Both the position numbers and the translations under genes were made by a program. Below are positions 24,360 through 33,707 of a stretch of DNA of 64,000 nt, piece by piece. Location: positions 1-64,000 of the forward strand of contig JBGTBY010000024.1 in the NCBI GenBank assembly GCA_041749075.1. The letters are read 5' to 3'. This DNA is from CAMTWZ01 sp041749075 (lineage in GTDB: Bacteria; Bacteroidota; Rhodothermia; Balneolales; HLUCCA01). Every line of letters begins with the position of its first letter. Position 1 is the first letter of the stretch. Below the pieces are notes generated by a model, which was not told where the DNA came from, searched no databases, and saw only the letters and a program-made list of their open reading frames with translations.

Positions 24360-25763
24360 CTACTTCTTTTTGAAAATTGAAAAGACCTTGGATAGCAGAC
24401 CTTTGGGCTCGGGTTGCGGTTTTTCCATCGGTTTTGCACCAGCCATCACTTTGCGGATACGGTCCATCTGAGGATCATTGTCCTTGCGAGGCTGAGGCTT
24501 AGGCTGTGGCTTTGGTTGAGGCTTCGCTTGCGGCCTTGGCTCACTCTTCCTTGTCTCTTGTCTCTTGCCTCTTGTCTCTGGCTTCCTTGTCTCTAGCTTT
24601 CTTGCCTCAGGCTTCCTTGTCTCTTGCCCCTTGTCTCTTGTCTCTTCTTCAAGCGTCGTGAATCCAAGCGGGAATTCCATGTCTTTTCCGACATGATGAA
24701 GGATGGCGCGGAAATACCGCTCATCTTCCGGCGACACCAAGGTGATCGCGGTTCCGGTTTTCTCCGCACGCGCGGTACGACCGATACGGTGGATGTAATC
24801 GTCCACATCACGCGGAACATTGAAGTTCATTACATGAGAGACGTTCGTCACATCGATTCCACGTGCCATCACGTCGGTAGCCACGATCGTTGAAATGCGG
24901 TTGTTGCGGAACTCAGCCAAGGTCGCTTCACGCTCATGCTGTTCCATGTCGCCGTGCATGCTTCCCACTTTCACGCCTTTTTTGGCCAATACCCGCGCCA
25001 ACGACGCGGTGCCACGTTTGGTGGAGCAGAAAATGATGCCCGACTGCCAATCCAATTTATCAAACAAATCCAAAACCAGGTCGATTTTGGCATCTTCACG
25101 GACCTTGAACGCTTGTTGGGTCACACCCTTTGCCGTGGTGAAGGTCGAAACGTTGATGCGGATGGGGTCGCGGGTCAACTCACGGACCAAGGCATCCACA
25201 CGATCGGAAATCGTTGCCGAGAACATCAGCGTCTGGCGATCTTTCGGAAGTTTGGACACGATCAGGCGAACATCCGGAATAAAGCCCATATCCAACATGC
25301 GGTCGGCTTCATCCAACACCAAAAATTGCAATGCGGTGAAATCAATTTGAAGCACCCGGATCAAGTCGATCAGACGTCCAGGAGTTGCGACAATGATGTT
25401 CACGCCTTCTTTTACGGCGTTCTGTTGCGAACCCCAATCCCCACCGCCATACACGCACGCGGTTGTGATGCCGCTGTGATAGCCGATGGTCCACAATTGT
25501 TCGTCGATCTGTTGCGCCAATTCGCGCGTGGGAGCCAAGATCAGAGCGCGGACGCCGGGCTTGGGATCGATCATCAATTTTTCAATGATGGGAATGGCAA
25601 AAGCGGCCGTTTTTCCGGTGCCGGTTTGTGCCGATGCGAGTACATCGCGCCCTTGTAAAATGACCGGAATTGCGTCTCGCTGAATCGCGGTGGGGGTAGA
25701 GAATTGTCGGTCGGCGAGCCCCATTTTTACTTCCGGGCTCAAGGAATCAAAGTCGAAATCCAA
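24360..25763 (-). CDS. DEAD-box RNA helicase, RhlE type
   Basis: A 467-residue helicase with all motifs: Q motif FSTPTAIQRDAIP, motif I AQTGTGKT, Ia PTRELAQQ, II VLDEADRML, III FSATI, IV-VI ending YIHRIGRTARAEKTG. The core ends near residue 365. The tail contains tandem-repeat-encoded residues (DKGQETRKPEARKLETRK) and then a basic Q/P/K segment, the type of disordered RNA-binding tail found in RhlE/CsdA-like enzymes. Likely role: ribosome assembly or RNA decay. The next gene (kinase/cyclase) starts 13 bp after its stop. Confidence 0.9.
   Translation of the reverse strand: MDFDFDSLSPEVKMGLADRQFSTPTAIQRDAIPVILQGRDVLASAQTGTGKTAAFAIPIIEKLMIDPKPGVRALILAPTRELAQQIDEQLWTIGYHSGITTACVYGGGDWGSQQNAVKEGVNIIVATPGRLIDLIRVLQIDFTALQFLVLDEADRMLDMGFIPDVRLIVSKLPKDRQTLMFSATISDRVDALVRELTRDPIRINVSTFTTAKGVTQQAFKVREDAKIDLVLDLFDKLDWQSGIIFCSTKRGTASLARVLAKKGVKVGSMHGDMEQHEREATLAEFRNNRISTIVATDVMARGIDVTNVSHVMNFNVPRDVDDYIHRIGRTARAEKTGTAITLVSPEDERYFRAILHHVGKDMEFPLGFTTLEEETRDKGQETRKPEARKLETRKPETRGKRQETRKSEPRPQAKPQPKPQPKPQPRKDNDPQMDRIRKVMAGAKPMEKPQPEPKGLLSKVFSIFKKK
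24548..24645. repeat. CTTGTCTC-type short tandem repeat within helicase tail
   Basis: Many imperfect copies of a CTTGTCTCTTGCCTC-like unit lie here in frame, coding on the minus strand for ETR/DKGQETR/KPEARKLETRK. The same unit (TTGTCTCTTGTCTC read on the minus strand) occurs at about 53717-53750, within the symporter gene. The pattern points to slippage expansion in coding DNA. Confidence 0.75.
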
Positions 25764-25820
25764 AATACTGATTGTCTAATAAGCCGTTAATATACCGCTA
25801 TTTGTGTATATTTGCCCATT

Positions 25821-26183
25821 ATGATGTACACCGAAAAATACTTCTACCTGTGCCGAGTTCCTCTGAGTTCGGCTGGTCCACAAGACACGGAAATCCTGAT
25901 GACTGCCGAGACCACCGATCAGTTTCCGGATCTGTTTTCAAAGTATGAGGAATTGCGTGCGACCGGTTTCAACAAAGACGGCTTATACAGCGCGGTCAGA
26001 GCTGACGACATGTACTGCATTGTTCGTACGAACGGGAAGGATGCCGCCAAAACCCAGGCTTTCGTTGAATCCAAAGCCAATCTGGTGACGAATCTTCAAC
26101 ACCGGGTGATGCAGCAGAACGATAAGAACGCCAAACAGATCCTCAGCAAGGTACACGAAATCGAAACCGACTTCAGCGCCTGA
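25821..26183 (+). CDS. Small conserved-looking soluble protein, function unknown
   Basis: A 120-residue protein (MMYTEKYFYLCRVPLSSAG ... VHEIETDFSA) without signal peptide or membrane segment. The C-terminal half is helical. I do not recognise a family. ATG 25821 is used rather than a TTG 9 bases upstream. A TATATTTG at 25807-25814 matches the TAnnTTTG -7 box of Bacteroidota-type promoters but lies very close to the start codon. It is divergent from the helicase and 12 bp before the PKD protein gene. Confidence 0.65.
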   Translation: MMYTEKYFYLCRVPLSSAGPQDTEILMTAETTDQFPDLFSKYEELRATGFNKDGLYSAVRADDMYCIVRTNGKDAAKTQAFVESKANLVTNLQHRVMQQNDKNAKQILSKVHEIETDFSA

Positions 26184-26195
26184 TGCGCCTGAGTT

Positions 26196-28973
26196 ATGCG
26201 TACGATTCCGATCTGGCTGTTTCTGAGCCTCCTGCCGTTTTCGGTCACGACGGCCCAGCAGGCGAGAGGGTTGTTCTTCTCGGTCCACGGACCTGACGCG
26301 CCTCGCTCTGTCGGCGATCCCAATTCCCTTCAAGCCCTCTATTTCGATATTCCGGTCACATCCACTCAGCCCATCTATGTGAGGGTTTTCGATGCGGAAA
26401 CCGGTGGCAACTTGGATGCGCGGCGTGGTGCGTTCAACACCAAAACCCGATTTATGATTCTCGGTGGCGCTAGCGCGAACGAGATTCATGGCATCGACCA
26501 TAATCCGGCCCGAAACCGCCGACTTACCTTTCCGGCATCCGACATCATCTACGACGAAACGATCGGAACCAACGCTCGGATTGATGGACGCTATCTGAAC
26601 ATGGGTTCGTTGCCTTTGATCAAAGGCTATCCCATCACATCCGAAACACGTCGTTTTGCGCTACTTGCGTTCACAGTTGAAGGCGACGATGCTAACTATT
26701 TCGATTATGTGCTGTCCTTGGACCCCGACGGCAAAGTACCCCCGCCCGGTGTGGCGATGTTCACCTATGAACTGACCCTTCGAACGCCCGAAACACGTCA
26801 ATTCAAAAGCGAAATCCGGATTCCGACCGCCGGAGTCGATTCCATCCGTATCGAAACCTTCGGTGTAAGCGGTGCCCCGATGCAGCTCAACATCCCGTTT
26901 CAAGAGTCAGTGCCTATTTCATCACCAGGAACGGGGCAATGGGTTCGGCAGTCGATCGCCATCCCATCCAACACCCCATCGGTCGGATTGCAATTCCAAG
27001 GTTTGGGCACACAAAATACGTTCAGTGTGATTGCTCGTCGTCCGGATGGTTCCGTGATCCCGATTCCTCTACCGATTCTCGATTTTGAGCCCGTCACCTA
27101 TCCGCGTTTCTCCTTCCGCACTAGTTATGCCGACACATCCTGCGTGAACCTCCAATTTTCGAAGTTGGGCGACATCCCTTCGAATTTCGAGGTCACCGCA
27201 ACGCGATGGGTGTTTGAGTCGGATGTGGTTTCAGGAACCGACATCCAACGCCGATTCGACGCCCCCGGAGTGTACCACTTCCGATTGGAAATCGACGGCA
27301 TGATGGCAGGTGAGCCACAACAGGTGGTCATAGAAGATTCCGTGACGATCAATCAACGTCCTACCGCATGGGCCGGCGGAAACCGTTCAACTGTACCGGG
27401 CCGATCGATGGCCTTCGACGGCACGGTATCCGAAGACGATGATGGACGCATCACCCGATATGAATGGGATTTCGGCGATGGACAAACCGGTGCCGGTGCC
27501 CGCATCGACTATCAATACGACACCCCAGGCTCCTATACCATCACATTGACGGTGTACGATGATTCGAATAGTCCTTGTAACACCGCCATGTCGTCGGCTA
27601 CGGTTCTGGTGAATCGTCCTCCGATCGCTCGCATTCAAGCTCCAGCGGCTGCGCAGCGAGGGGATGTCATCACATTCGACGCATCCGGATCTTCCGACCC
27701 CGATGGAACCATCGTGGACTACGAATGGGTGATCAATGGCACCGAACTCGAAGGTGAGAAAGTGGAATGGACCGTAACCGCCGACGCTCCTGTTCTGGCT
27801 CGACTCCGCATCACCGATAATGCGCGCACAACGAATTCAACGGCCACTGCCGAGCATCGCGTTCGTGTGAAACGCGGGCCAATCGCCGAGGCCGGAAACG
27901 ACAAACATGTGTCGCCAAACCGACCTGCCACATTTGTGGGTGAGCGTTCCAGCAGTCCTGATGGCCGAATTGTGGCCTATGAATGGATTTTCCCAGGTGA
28001 TGTGCGTCGCCAAGGTGCCCGCGTGGAGCAAGGAATTGCAGAACCCGGTTGGCATACGGTCTATTTGGATGTGACGGATAATGAAGGTGCCGTCGGTCGC
28101 GATTCTCTGCGCGTGCGGGTCAATCATCCTCCCGTTCCGGTTGTGACGGGCGAGCTGAAGGTCGAAGATCGCACGGTATCCCTATCCGCATCCACATCCT
28201 ATGATCTGGATGAAGACGCCGAAATCATCCGCTATGAATGGGCGATGGGAGATGGCACCACGTTGATCGGACCCAACATCAGACATACCTATCGTCAGGA
28301 TGGCAGCTTTACAGCAACACTCACTATAGCCGACAATTCCGGCACGTTTTCCTCCATCCAAGCCACACGTGTCGAAATCCAGACCGGGGTAGCTCCGGTT
28401 GTTGTCGCACCTGTGACTCCAGTCGTACCCGAAGTACCTGTTGTTGAAACTGCGGGAGCACCGATCGCTCGGGCTGTTGTTCCAAATCGCGCTGCACCAG
28501 GAACGCCGTTTCAAGTCGACATCCGCTCCAGTGAAAACGCGAATGAATTTTATTGGTTTGAAAACGGCTCTTGGGTTGTTGGTGATGCGAGCCGCACGTT
28601 TACCCATTCGTCCACAACACCGTTCATCGTTCGGTATGCGGTTGACAATGGAGCAGGCCAAGCCAATTCCCGAGCCACAGCAAGCGCCACCATCCGTATG
28701 AACCGGGCTCCTGAAGCGTTGGCAATGCTCACCAACGAAGCCTTGACCGACACCCTCATCGTATTCGACGGATCCTATTCTTCCGATCCGGATGGGGACA
28801 GATTATCGTTCGAATGGTTTGTGGATGGGGAATTTGTCGGCAAAACCTCTCGATTGGAGCATCGATTCCTCACACCCGGTCGCAAGACCATTTTGCTTCG
28901 TGTGGATGATGGATTCGGCCTTGCGAATTCCGCCTCCGAATGGTCGAGAACCCTTTATATCTATTCAAGATGA
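26196..28973 (+). CDS. Exported PKD-repeat protein
   Basis: A 925-residue secreted protein with signal peptide MRTIPIWLFLSLLPFSVTTAQ. An N-terminal region of about 350 residues of unknown fold is followed by a series of PKD-like beta-sandwich domains. Examples are SEDDDGRITRYEWDFGDG, SSDPDGTIVDYEWVING, YDLDEDAEIIRYEWAMGDG and SYSSDPDGDRLSFEWFVDG, ending near residue 920. A valine/proline hinge (APVVVAPVTPVVPEVPVVE) lies near residue 735. There is no T9SS sorting domain, so it probably remains periplasmic or is membrane-associated through partners. It overlaps the TPR gene by ATGA, suggesting they act together. Confidence 0.82.
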   Translation: MRTIPIWLFLSLLPFSVTTAQQARGLFFSVHGPDAPRSVGDPNSLQALYFDIPVTSTQPIYVRVFDAETGGNLDARRGAFNTKTRFMILGGASANEIHGIDHNPARNRRLTFPASDIIYDETIGTNARIDGRYLNMGSLPLIKGYPITSETRRFALLAFTVEGDDANYFDYVLSLDPDGKVPPPGVAMFTYELTLRTPETRQFKSEIRIPTAGVDSIRIETFGVSGAPMQLNIPFQESVPISSPGTGQWVRQSIAIPSNTPSVGLQFQGLGTQNTFSVIARRPDGSVIPIPLPILDFEPVTYPRFSFRTSYADTSCVNLQFSKLGDIPSNFEVTATRWVFESDVVSGTDIQRRFDAPGVYHFRLEIDGMMAGEPQQVVIEDSVTINQRPTAWAGGNRSTVPGRSMAFDGTVSEDDDGRITRYEWDFGDGQTGAGARIDYQYDTPGSYTITLTVYDDSNSPCNTAMSSATVLVNRPPIARIQAPAAAQRGDVITFDASGSSDPDGTIVDYEWVINGTELEGEKVEWTVTADAPVLARLRITDNARTTNSTATAEHRVRVKRGPIAEAGNDKHVSPNRPATFVGERSSSPDGRIVAYEWIFPGDVRRQGARVEQGIAEPGWHTVYLDVTDNEGAVGRDSLRVRVNHPPVPVVTGELKVEDRTVSLSASTSYDLDEDAEIIRYEWAMGDGTTLIGPNIRHTYRQDGSFTATLTIADNSGTFSSIQATRVEIQTGVAPVVVAPVTPVVPEVPVVETAGAPIARAVVPNRAAPGTPFQVDIRSSENANEFYWFENGSWVVGDASRTFTHSSTTPFIVRYAVDNGAGQANSRATASATIRMNRAPEALAMLTNEALTDTLIVFDGSYSSDPDGDRLSFEWFVDGEFVGKTSRLEHRFLTPGRKTILLRVDDGFGLANSASEWSRTLYIYSR

Positions 28974-29512
28974 GCGATTCCGATCTGAAACCCATCCTAA
29001 TCGCCCTATCCGACAAAATTGTGGATCTGAGCGAGATCATCGAGTCGGATGCTTCCGGCACAGATGACATCGCACGCAAAGAAGCGCGTCAGACCTTGCG
29101 AGCCATCGGTGATGAATTGGTCGGCTTTCTGTCGCATGCACACGACGAAGACCGTGCTTTTCTGCATTTCATGCTCGGATCGTTATGCAGCACACTCGCC
29201 ATGTGGCAAAAAGCGGATGTGGCATACACTGAAGCACGAACCTATTGGCCCGACCATGTCGGATTGTTGAATGAACATTTTTACTGCTTGATGCAGCTCG
29301 ATCGGTTCGCCGATGCCTTGGCTGCGATCGACGCAAGCATCCGTCATGGTGGCGAAACACCGGATGTGTTGCAAAACAAAGCCACTGTGCTGGTGCATTT
29401 GGATCGCGTGAAAGAAGCCAAAGTGCTGATGATCTCGTGCATCGCGAAATACCCGAACGATACCGAAGCGGCCCGCTTCATGTCCGAATTGGACGCTTAC
29501 ACGACTGGATAG
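28970..29512 (+). CDS. TPR-like helical repeat protein
   Basis: A 180-residue soluble protein. The C-terminal half has TPR-type helix pairs (VGLLNEHFYCLMQLDRFADALAAID; VLQNKATVLVHLDRVKEAKVLM; AKYPNDTEAARFMSELD). ATG 28970 makes an ATGA overlap with the PKD gene and is preferred over a start 30 bases upstream. No enzyme motif is visible, so a scaffold or assembly role is likely. Confidence 0.75.
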   Translation: MSDSDLKPILIALSDKIVDLSEIIESDASGTDDIARKEARQTLRAIGDELVGFLSHAHDEDRAFLHFMLGSLCSTLAMWQKADVAYTEARTYWPDHVGLLNEHFYCLMQLDRFADALAAIDASIRHGGETPDVLQNKATVLVHLDRVKEAKVLMISCIAKYPNDTEAARFMSELDAYTTG

Positions 29513-29523
29513 ATTCTACTGCC

Positions 29524-30240
29524 ATGCCTACTGGAAAACCATCTTCGAAACGCCGCAAATCCAATAAGATCGATGTCTTGTTCGAAGACCGCGATATGAT
29601 CATCGTGAACAAACCCTCGGGATTGCTTACTGTCCCCATCCCGAAAACCAGAGCGATCAATCTATTGGAGATTGTGAATGAAGCTCTTGCAAAAAAAGGG
29701 GAAAAGGCAATCACGGTACATCGGATCGATCGATACACGTCCGGCGCCGTAGTGTTTGCGAAAAATAGTGAGGCGCATAGAGGTTTGGTCAAGCAATTTT
29801 TATCGCACACCCCCATCCGCACCTATTTGGCTTTGGTTCGAGGAACCGTGAAACCGGCCAAAGGTGAGCTGGTGCATTACATGAAAAAGGTGTCTCAAGG
29901 ATTTCGGAACGTGGTGACGAAGCCCGATGATCCGGAAGGGGCCATGGCCCGCCTCATATATGAAACCGAAGAAAGCCATAAGCAGACGTCGTTGATGAAA
30001 ATCAATCTCGATACCGGACTCAAGAATCAAATCCGTGTGCAATTTTCCGCGATTGGAAATCCGATGGTCGGCGATCGTCATTATTCTCCGAACGAAGCCA
30101 AAGAAACGCATATCGACCGACAGGCGTTGCATTCGTGGGAGCTTGAGCTGATGCATCCGAAAACGAAAAAACCGATCAAGGTCAGAGCTGATTTTCCGCA
30201 GGATTTCAAGGAATTGCTGGCCTTTTATCGCAATATTTAA
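29524..30240 (+). CDS. RluA-family pseudouridine synthase
   Basis: A 238-residue RNA pseudouridine synthase. The catalytic aspartate is in the conserved HRIDRYTSGAVVFAK motif (about residues 72-86). NKPSGLLTVP, RTYLALVRG and LKNQIRVQFSAIGNPMVGD are further family blocks. It lacks an N-terminal S4 domain, like the short RluA/TruC-type enzymes, so the substrate may be tRNA or 23S rRNA. The ATG 11 bp after the TPR gene is chosen; the longer frame overlaps that gene. Confidence 0.87.
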   Translation: MPTGKPSSKRRKSNKIDVLFEDRDMIIVNKPSGLLTVPIPKTRAINLLEIVNEALAKKGEKAITVHRIDRYTSGAVVFAKNSEAHRGLVKQFLSHTPIRTYLALVRGTVKPAKGELVHYMKKVSQGFRNVVTKPDDPEGAMARLIYETEESHKQTSLMKINLDTGLKNQIRVQFSAIGNPMVGDRHYSPNEAKETHIDRQALHSWELELMHPKTKKPIKVRADFPQDFKELLAFYRNI

Positions 30241-30290
30241 AGCGTTTGCACCGATTCAGGAAGTTGCTTAAAATCTAATACTTATAAGTT

Positions 30291-30312
30291 CAAACGGGAA
30301 GGGTTCCGTTTG
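30291..30312 (+). promoter_or_regulatory. Small hairpin in the leader of the DUF349 gene
   Basis: CAAACGG at 30291-30297 pairs with CCGTTTG at 30306-30312 within the 101-bp gap before the DUF349 gene. No T-run follows, so it is not a classic terminator. Upstream TTGCTT and TAATAC/TATAAG hexamers could be a sigma70-like promoter. Confidence 0.3.
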
Positions 30313-30341
30313 CTCGACGCGAGATCCATTTGGAGACCACC

Positions 30342-32012
30342 ATGACCGAAGGTACGTCCTACTACGACGCCATCATTACAAAAGCCTTAGAACTTGCTGA
30401 ATCGAACGATTGGCAAACCACATTCGACGAATTTGACATCTTAAAGACCAAGTGGTCCGAAGGTCCTGAGCTCGAAGACGAGGAGTGGAAAACATCGAAA
30501 TTCGCTGAGCTCACCGAGGCGCAAAAACACTTTGCCGAGCGCCGAAAGGCCCATTATGAGCAGGTGAACGAGCGTCGCACTCAGAATTTGCAACGCCGCG
30601 AAGACATGGTTAAGCGCCTCGCCGATCTGGTCGACAACAAGCGTTGGGCCCAGTACACGGAAGTTGCCTCGCTCCAGCGGAAGTTCGAGGATGTGCGCCC
30701 GCTACCTGTGGAAGCCGAGGAGCAAACCAAACGGTTTGAAGCCCTTCTTGCCACGTTCAATGAGCACAAAGTCGAATACCTGGTGAAGATCCGTCAGCGT
30801 GAAGACGACAACATGCTGATCAAGCTCACCATCATGGAGAAGATCAAACAACTCGCAGCCACCTTGAGCGAAGCCACGAAATGGCCCGAAGCAGATGCCG
30901 AATTGGAGAATCTGTCGGACCAATGGCGCAAAGTCGGAAAAGTTGCGAAAGAGCGTTCGGATGAAGCGTGGAATGCCTTCAAACTGGTGCGTGACACCTA
31001 CTTCGAAGCCAAGCTTTCCTTTGATTCGAAGTATCGTGGCGAGCTTGAAAAGAACAAGGCCACCCGCACTGAGTTGTGTGAAAAAGCGGAAGCGTTATTG
31101 ACCGAGACCGACCTCGCAATCGCCGCCAAGGAAATGAATCTGCTGCATAAGCGGTGGAAGGAGACAGGTCCGACATTCCGCGAGGAATCGGAGCCACTAT
31201 GGGAGCGCTTCAAAGCCGCATCCGACAAATTCAATGAAGTGAAGCACGAGAATTTGGATGTGATCCGCGATTCGGAGCAACACAACTACGAGGCCAAGGA
31301 AAAACTATGTGAGAAGGCAGAAGCCCTCTCCACTGGTGAATCGAAAGACCATGGTCATGATGTGATCGAGAGCTTGTTCAAAGAATGGAATGCGATCGGA
31401 CCGGTTCCGCGTCGCAAGAACAAAAAAATCTGGGGCCGCTTCAAAGCGGCGATCGACTCGTATCAGCAACATCGACGCTCGCATTTCAAGCAAGCCCGCT
31501 TGGATCAAAAAGACAATCTGACCAAGAAGCGCGACATCATCGAAAAACTCACTGCATTGGCTACACAAGAGCCGAGTGAAGCCATGTCGACCGAGCTGAA
31601 GCAACTTCAGCAAGAGTTTCAAGCGGTCGGTTTTGTACCAATCAAGCAGAAAGAAAAAATCTGGCAGGAGTATCGGGCCGCATCCGATGCGGTTTACAAA
31701 TTGGTCCGCAGTTCGGAGCCGCAACCCGCACCGAGATACATCCCTCAAAGCGCTCGTCAAAGTCATTCTCCGGAGCCAAGGTCTGAGCAAAAGCAGAAGC
31801 AATCCGAGTTGTTCCGTTTGAGGAAAGAAGTCGAAGCGGCAACCGAGACGATGTTGCATTACACCGATGCCATCACCTATATCAAGCCGAACAAATCCGG
31901 GAATTTGTTGAGGGACGACATCCAGGCGAAAATCGATTCCGCCAAAGTCCAGATCGCAGAAAAGCAAGCCGAAATGGATGCGATCCGGAAGGAACTCGAT
32001 GCCACCAATTAG
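30342..32012 (+). CDS. DUF349 repeat protein
   Basis: A 556-residue soluble, charged, helical protein. DUF349 repeats recur about every 75 residues, for example LSDQWRKVGKVAKERSDEAW, LHKRWKETGPTFREESEPLW, LFKEWNAIGPVPRRKNKKIW and LQQEFQAVGFVPIKQKEKIW. The family is widespread in Bacteroidota and its cellular role is unclear. A C-terminal coiled coil runs from about 495. ATG 30342 has a GGAGA 5 bases upstream and is preferred to a TTG at 30330. Confidence 0.9.
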   Translation: MTEGTSYYDAIITKALELAESNDWQTTFDEFDILKTKWSEGPELEDEEWKTSKFAELTEAQKHFAERRKAHYEQVNERRTQNLQRREDMVKRLADLVDNKRWAQYTEVASLQRKFEDVRPLPVEAEEQTKRFEALLATFNEHKVEYLVKIRQREDDNMLIKLTIMEKIKQLAATLSEATKWPEADAELENLSDQWRKVGKVAKERSDEAWNAFKLVRDTYFEAKLSFDSKYRGELEKNKATRTELCEKAEALLTETDLAIAAKEMNLLHKRWKETGPTFREESEPLWERFKAASDKFNEVKHENLDVIRDSEQHNYEAKEKLCEKAEALSTGESKDHGHDVIESLFKEWNAIGPVPRRKNKKIWGRFKAAIDSYQQHRRSHFKQARLDQKDNLTKKRDIIEKLTALATQEPSEAMSTELKQLQQEFQAVGFVPIKQKEKIWQEYRAASDAVYKLVRSSEPQPAPRYIPQSARQSHSPEPRSEQKQKQSELFRLRKEVEAATETMLHYTDAITYIKPNKSGNLLRDDIQAKIDSAKVQIAEKQAEMDAIRKELDATN

Positions 32013-32027
32013 GTTATAGCAACCATC

Positions 32028-33161
32028 ATGCCATCAAAACGGACCATCGTCTTATCGGGCTCCCCCTCGGCAGGCATTCGAAACATGCTTTCTGAAGCCG
32101 GTTACACGGTAAGTTCGACCGGTATCGGTGTCACCGTTTATGTGGATGATGGGAAAGATCATATCTCGGTGACGGGCGCCGCCATCGATGCCTTGCGATC
32201 GATGGATGTGATTGTGATATCGCACCGATCCGTTTTGGAACATCGCATCCTGTCGTCGAAACTCGGTGTTCAGGAGGTGTTGGATCCCAATGAATTGGAC
32301 GCGCTTATCCCGACGGTTGAATCGGTCCGAAACCGGTCGATTTCCATCCGTTTTTGGGGCGTGAGAGGCTCCATCCCATGTCCGGATCCTGAGAACATGA
32401 TGTTCGGAGGCAACACGTCTTGCGTGCAGGTTTCACTGAAGAATTCCGATGATTATCTGATTCTGGATAGTGGCTCGGGCATCCGCACGCTGGGCAATGC
32501 CTTGGTGCAACACGGACGCGAAGTGCATGGCCATATTTTCATCACGCATGCGCATTGGGATCACATCCAAGGATTTCCATTTTTCCGGCCCATTTATGAG
32601 CCGGCAAGCAGTTTGGCGATCCATATGCCGCGGCAGAAATTGGGCGATTGCAAAACCGTGCTCACCACGCAGTTCACTCCGACCTATTTCCCTGTGACGG
32701 TGGATATGTTGAACGCCCGCATCCAATATGTGACGCAGGAAAAAGATCCGGTTGTGTACGATGGCTACACCATGGAATTCATGATGGCCAATCATCCGGT
32801 AGAAACGGCCATTTACAAACTCAAAGCCGATGGCAAAATCATTGTGTATGCACCGGATAACGAGCTCACTCCGGATGTTCTACCTGCGTTCATCGAATTC
32901 GTCCGCGATGCCGACATCCTCATCCATGATGCCAACTACGACCGACATATCTATCGCAAGCGGGTGGGATGGGGTCATTCTGCTTGGGAAGATGTGGTGG
33001 ATGCAGCCCATAAAGCGGGAGTGAAGCACCTTTACCTCACCCATCATGATCCAACGGCTCATGATGAGATCTTGATGCAACGCGAAAAGCACTTGCTTCA
33101 TCATGTCGACAAATTTCAGACGTTGAAATTGGCTCGCGAGGGTGTCGTCGTCCGGGTTTAG
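32028..33161 (+). CDS. Metallo-beta-lactamase-fold hydrolase with extra N-terminal domain
   Basis: A 377-residue protein. Residues about 105-377 are a metallo-beta-lactamase domain of the PhnP-like type: IRFWGVRGSIP, then H174-A-H176-W-D178-H179, IHDANYD and YLTHHDP supply the metal ligands. Residues 1-100 form a separate small alpha/beta region (KRTIVLSGSPSAGIRNMLSEAG ... VIVISHRSVLEHRI) that resembles a degenerate receiver-like fold without a phospho-acceptor aspartate. The likely substrate is a phosphodiester or cyclic nucleotide-type molecule. It overlaps the convergent SRAP gene by 4 bp. Confidence 0.82.
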   Translation: MPSKRTIVLSGSPSAGIRNMLSEAGYTVSSTGIGVTVYVDDGKDHISVTGAAIDALRSMDVIVISHRSVLEHRILSSKLGVQEVLDPNELDALIPTVESVRNRSISIRFWGVRGSIPCPDPENMMFGGNTSCVQVSLKNSDDYLILDSGSGIRTLGNALVQHGREVHGHIFITHAHWDHIQGFPFFRPIYEPASSLAIHMPRQKLGDCKTVLTTQFTPTYFPVTVDMLNARIQYVTQEKDPVVYDGYTMEFMMANHPVETAIYKLKADGKIIVYAPDNELTPDVLPAFIEFVRDADILIHDANYDRHIYRKRVGWGHSAWEDVVDAAHKAGVKHLYLTHHDPTAHDEILMQREKHLLHHVDKFQTLKLAREGVVVRV

Positions 33162-33667
33162 TCGATGATCGCGCCGAGTTGAGCGGGTGAGACGATGCGC
33201 ACATTCGTAAGCGCATCCACAGGCAATTCTTTCATCAGCGCTTCGATCGCTTCCAGATCCGCTTTCATGGGATCGAGCCATGTCTTCAAATCCTCGGTGC
33301 GCAGTACGACCGGCATCCGGTCAGACAACGGCTTCACCAGAAGGTTGGAATCCATCGTCAACACATTCACCACCCCATCCAACTCGTACGCCGCCAGCAT
33401 CATATCGCGCTTTTTATACAAGGTGTACAGAAAGCAGAACGATACGTCGGTTGCGGTTTTCGACAGGATGAACCCTTCAATCGGAACGACACACCGTTTG
33501 CGCTGAAGCACCGGATGCAACGCTTTGTTGCGGAACGGATACACGGGAGCCACCACCCAATTCATCTCACGGGAAACGGGTTTGCGGTGATCGTCTGGCT
33601 CGATGACCGTAATTGTGCCACCTGGCGCCGATGTCGGTTCGTTTTGTTGTTTAAGGTGCAGAGTCAT
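33158..33667 (-). CDS. Degenerate SRAP (YedK/HMCES-like) protein
   Basis: A 169-residue protein with SRAP-type blocks: MNWVVAPVYPF (family: MRWGLVPSW), RKRCVVPIEGFI (family: RCLVPADGFYEW) and LSDRMPVVL (family: HDRMPVIL). The normal N-terminus MCGRF, with the catalytic Cys2 that crosslinks abasic sites, is absent. The glutamate of the YEW block is missing (GFILSK) and the histidine before DRMP is serine. I infer a divergent or catalytically inactive protein, and found no lost N-terminus in the upstream DNA. Confidence 0.68.
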   Translation of the reverse strand: MTLHLKQQNEPTSAPGGTITVIEPDDHRKPVSREMNWVVAPVYPFRNKALHPVLQRKRCVVPIEGFILSKTATDVSFCFLYTLYKKRDMMLAAYELDGVVNVLTMDSNLLVKPLSDRMPVVLRTEDLKTWLDPMKADLEAIEALMKELPVDALTNVRIVSPAQLGAIID

Positions 33668-33707
33668 GGCTGTATTTTATCATAGGCTCAAAATAACCAC
33701 ATCTACC

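Noticed and set aside
24936..25658. 240-codon plus-strand frame
   Set aside because: It is antisense to the DEAD-box helicase gene and has no recognisable domain.
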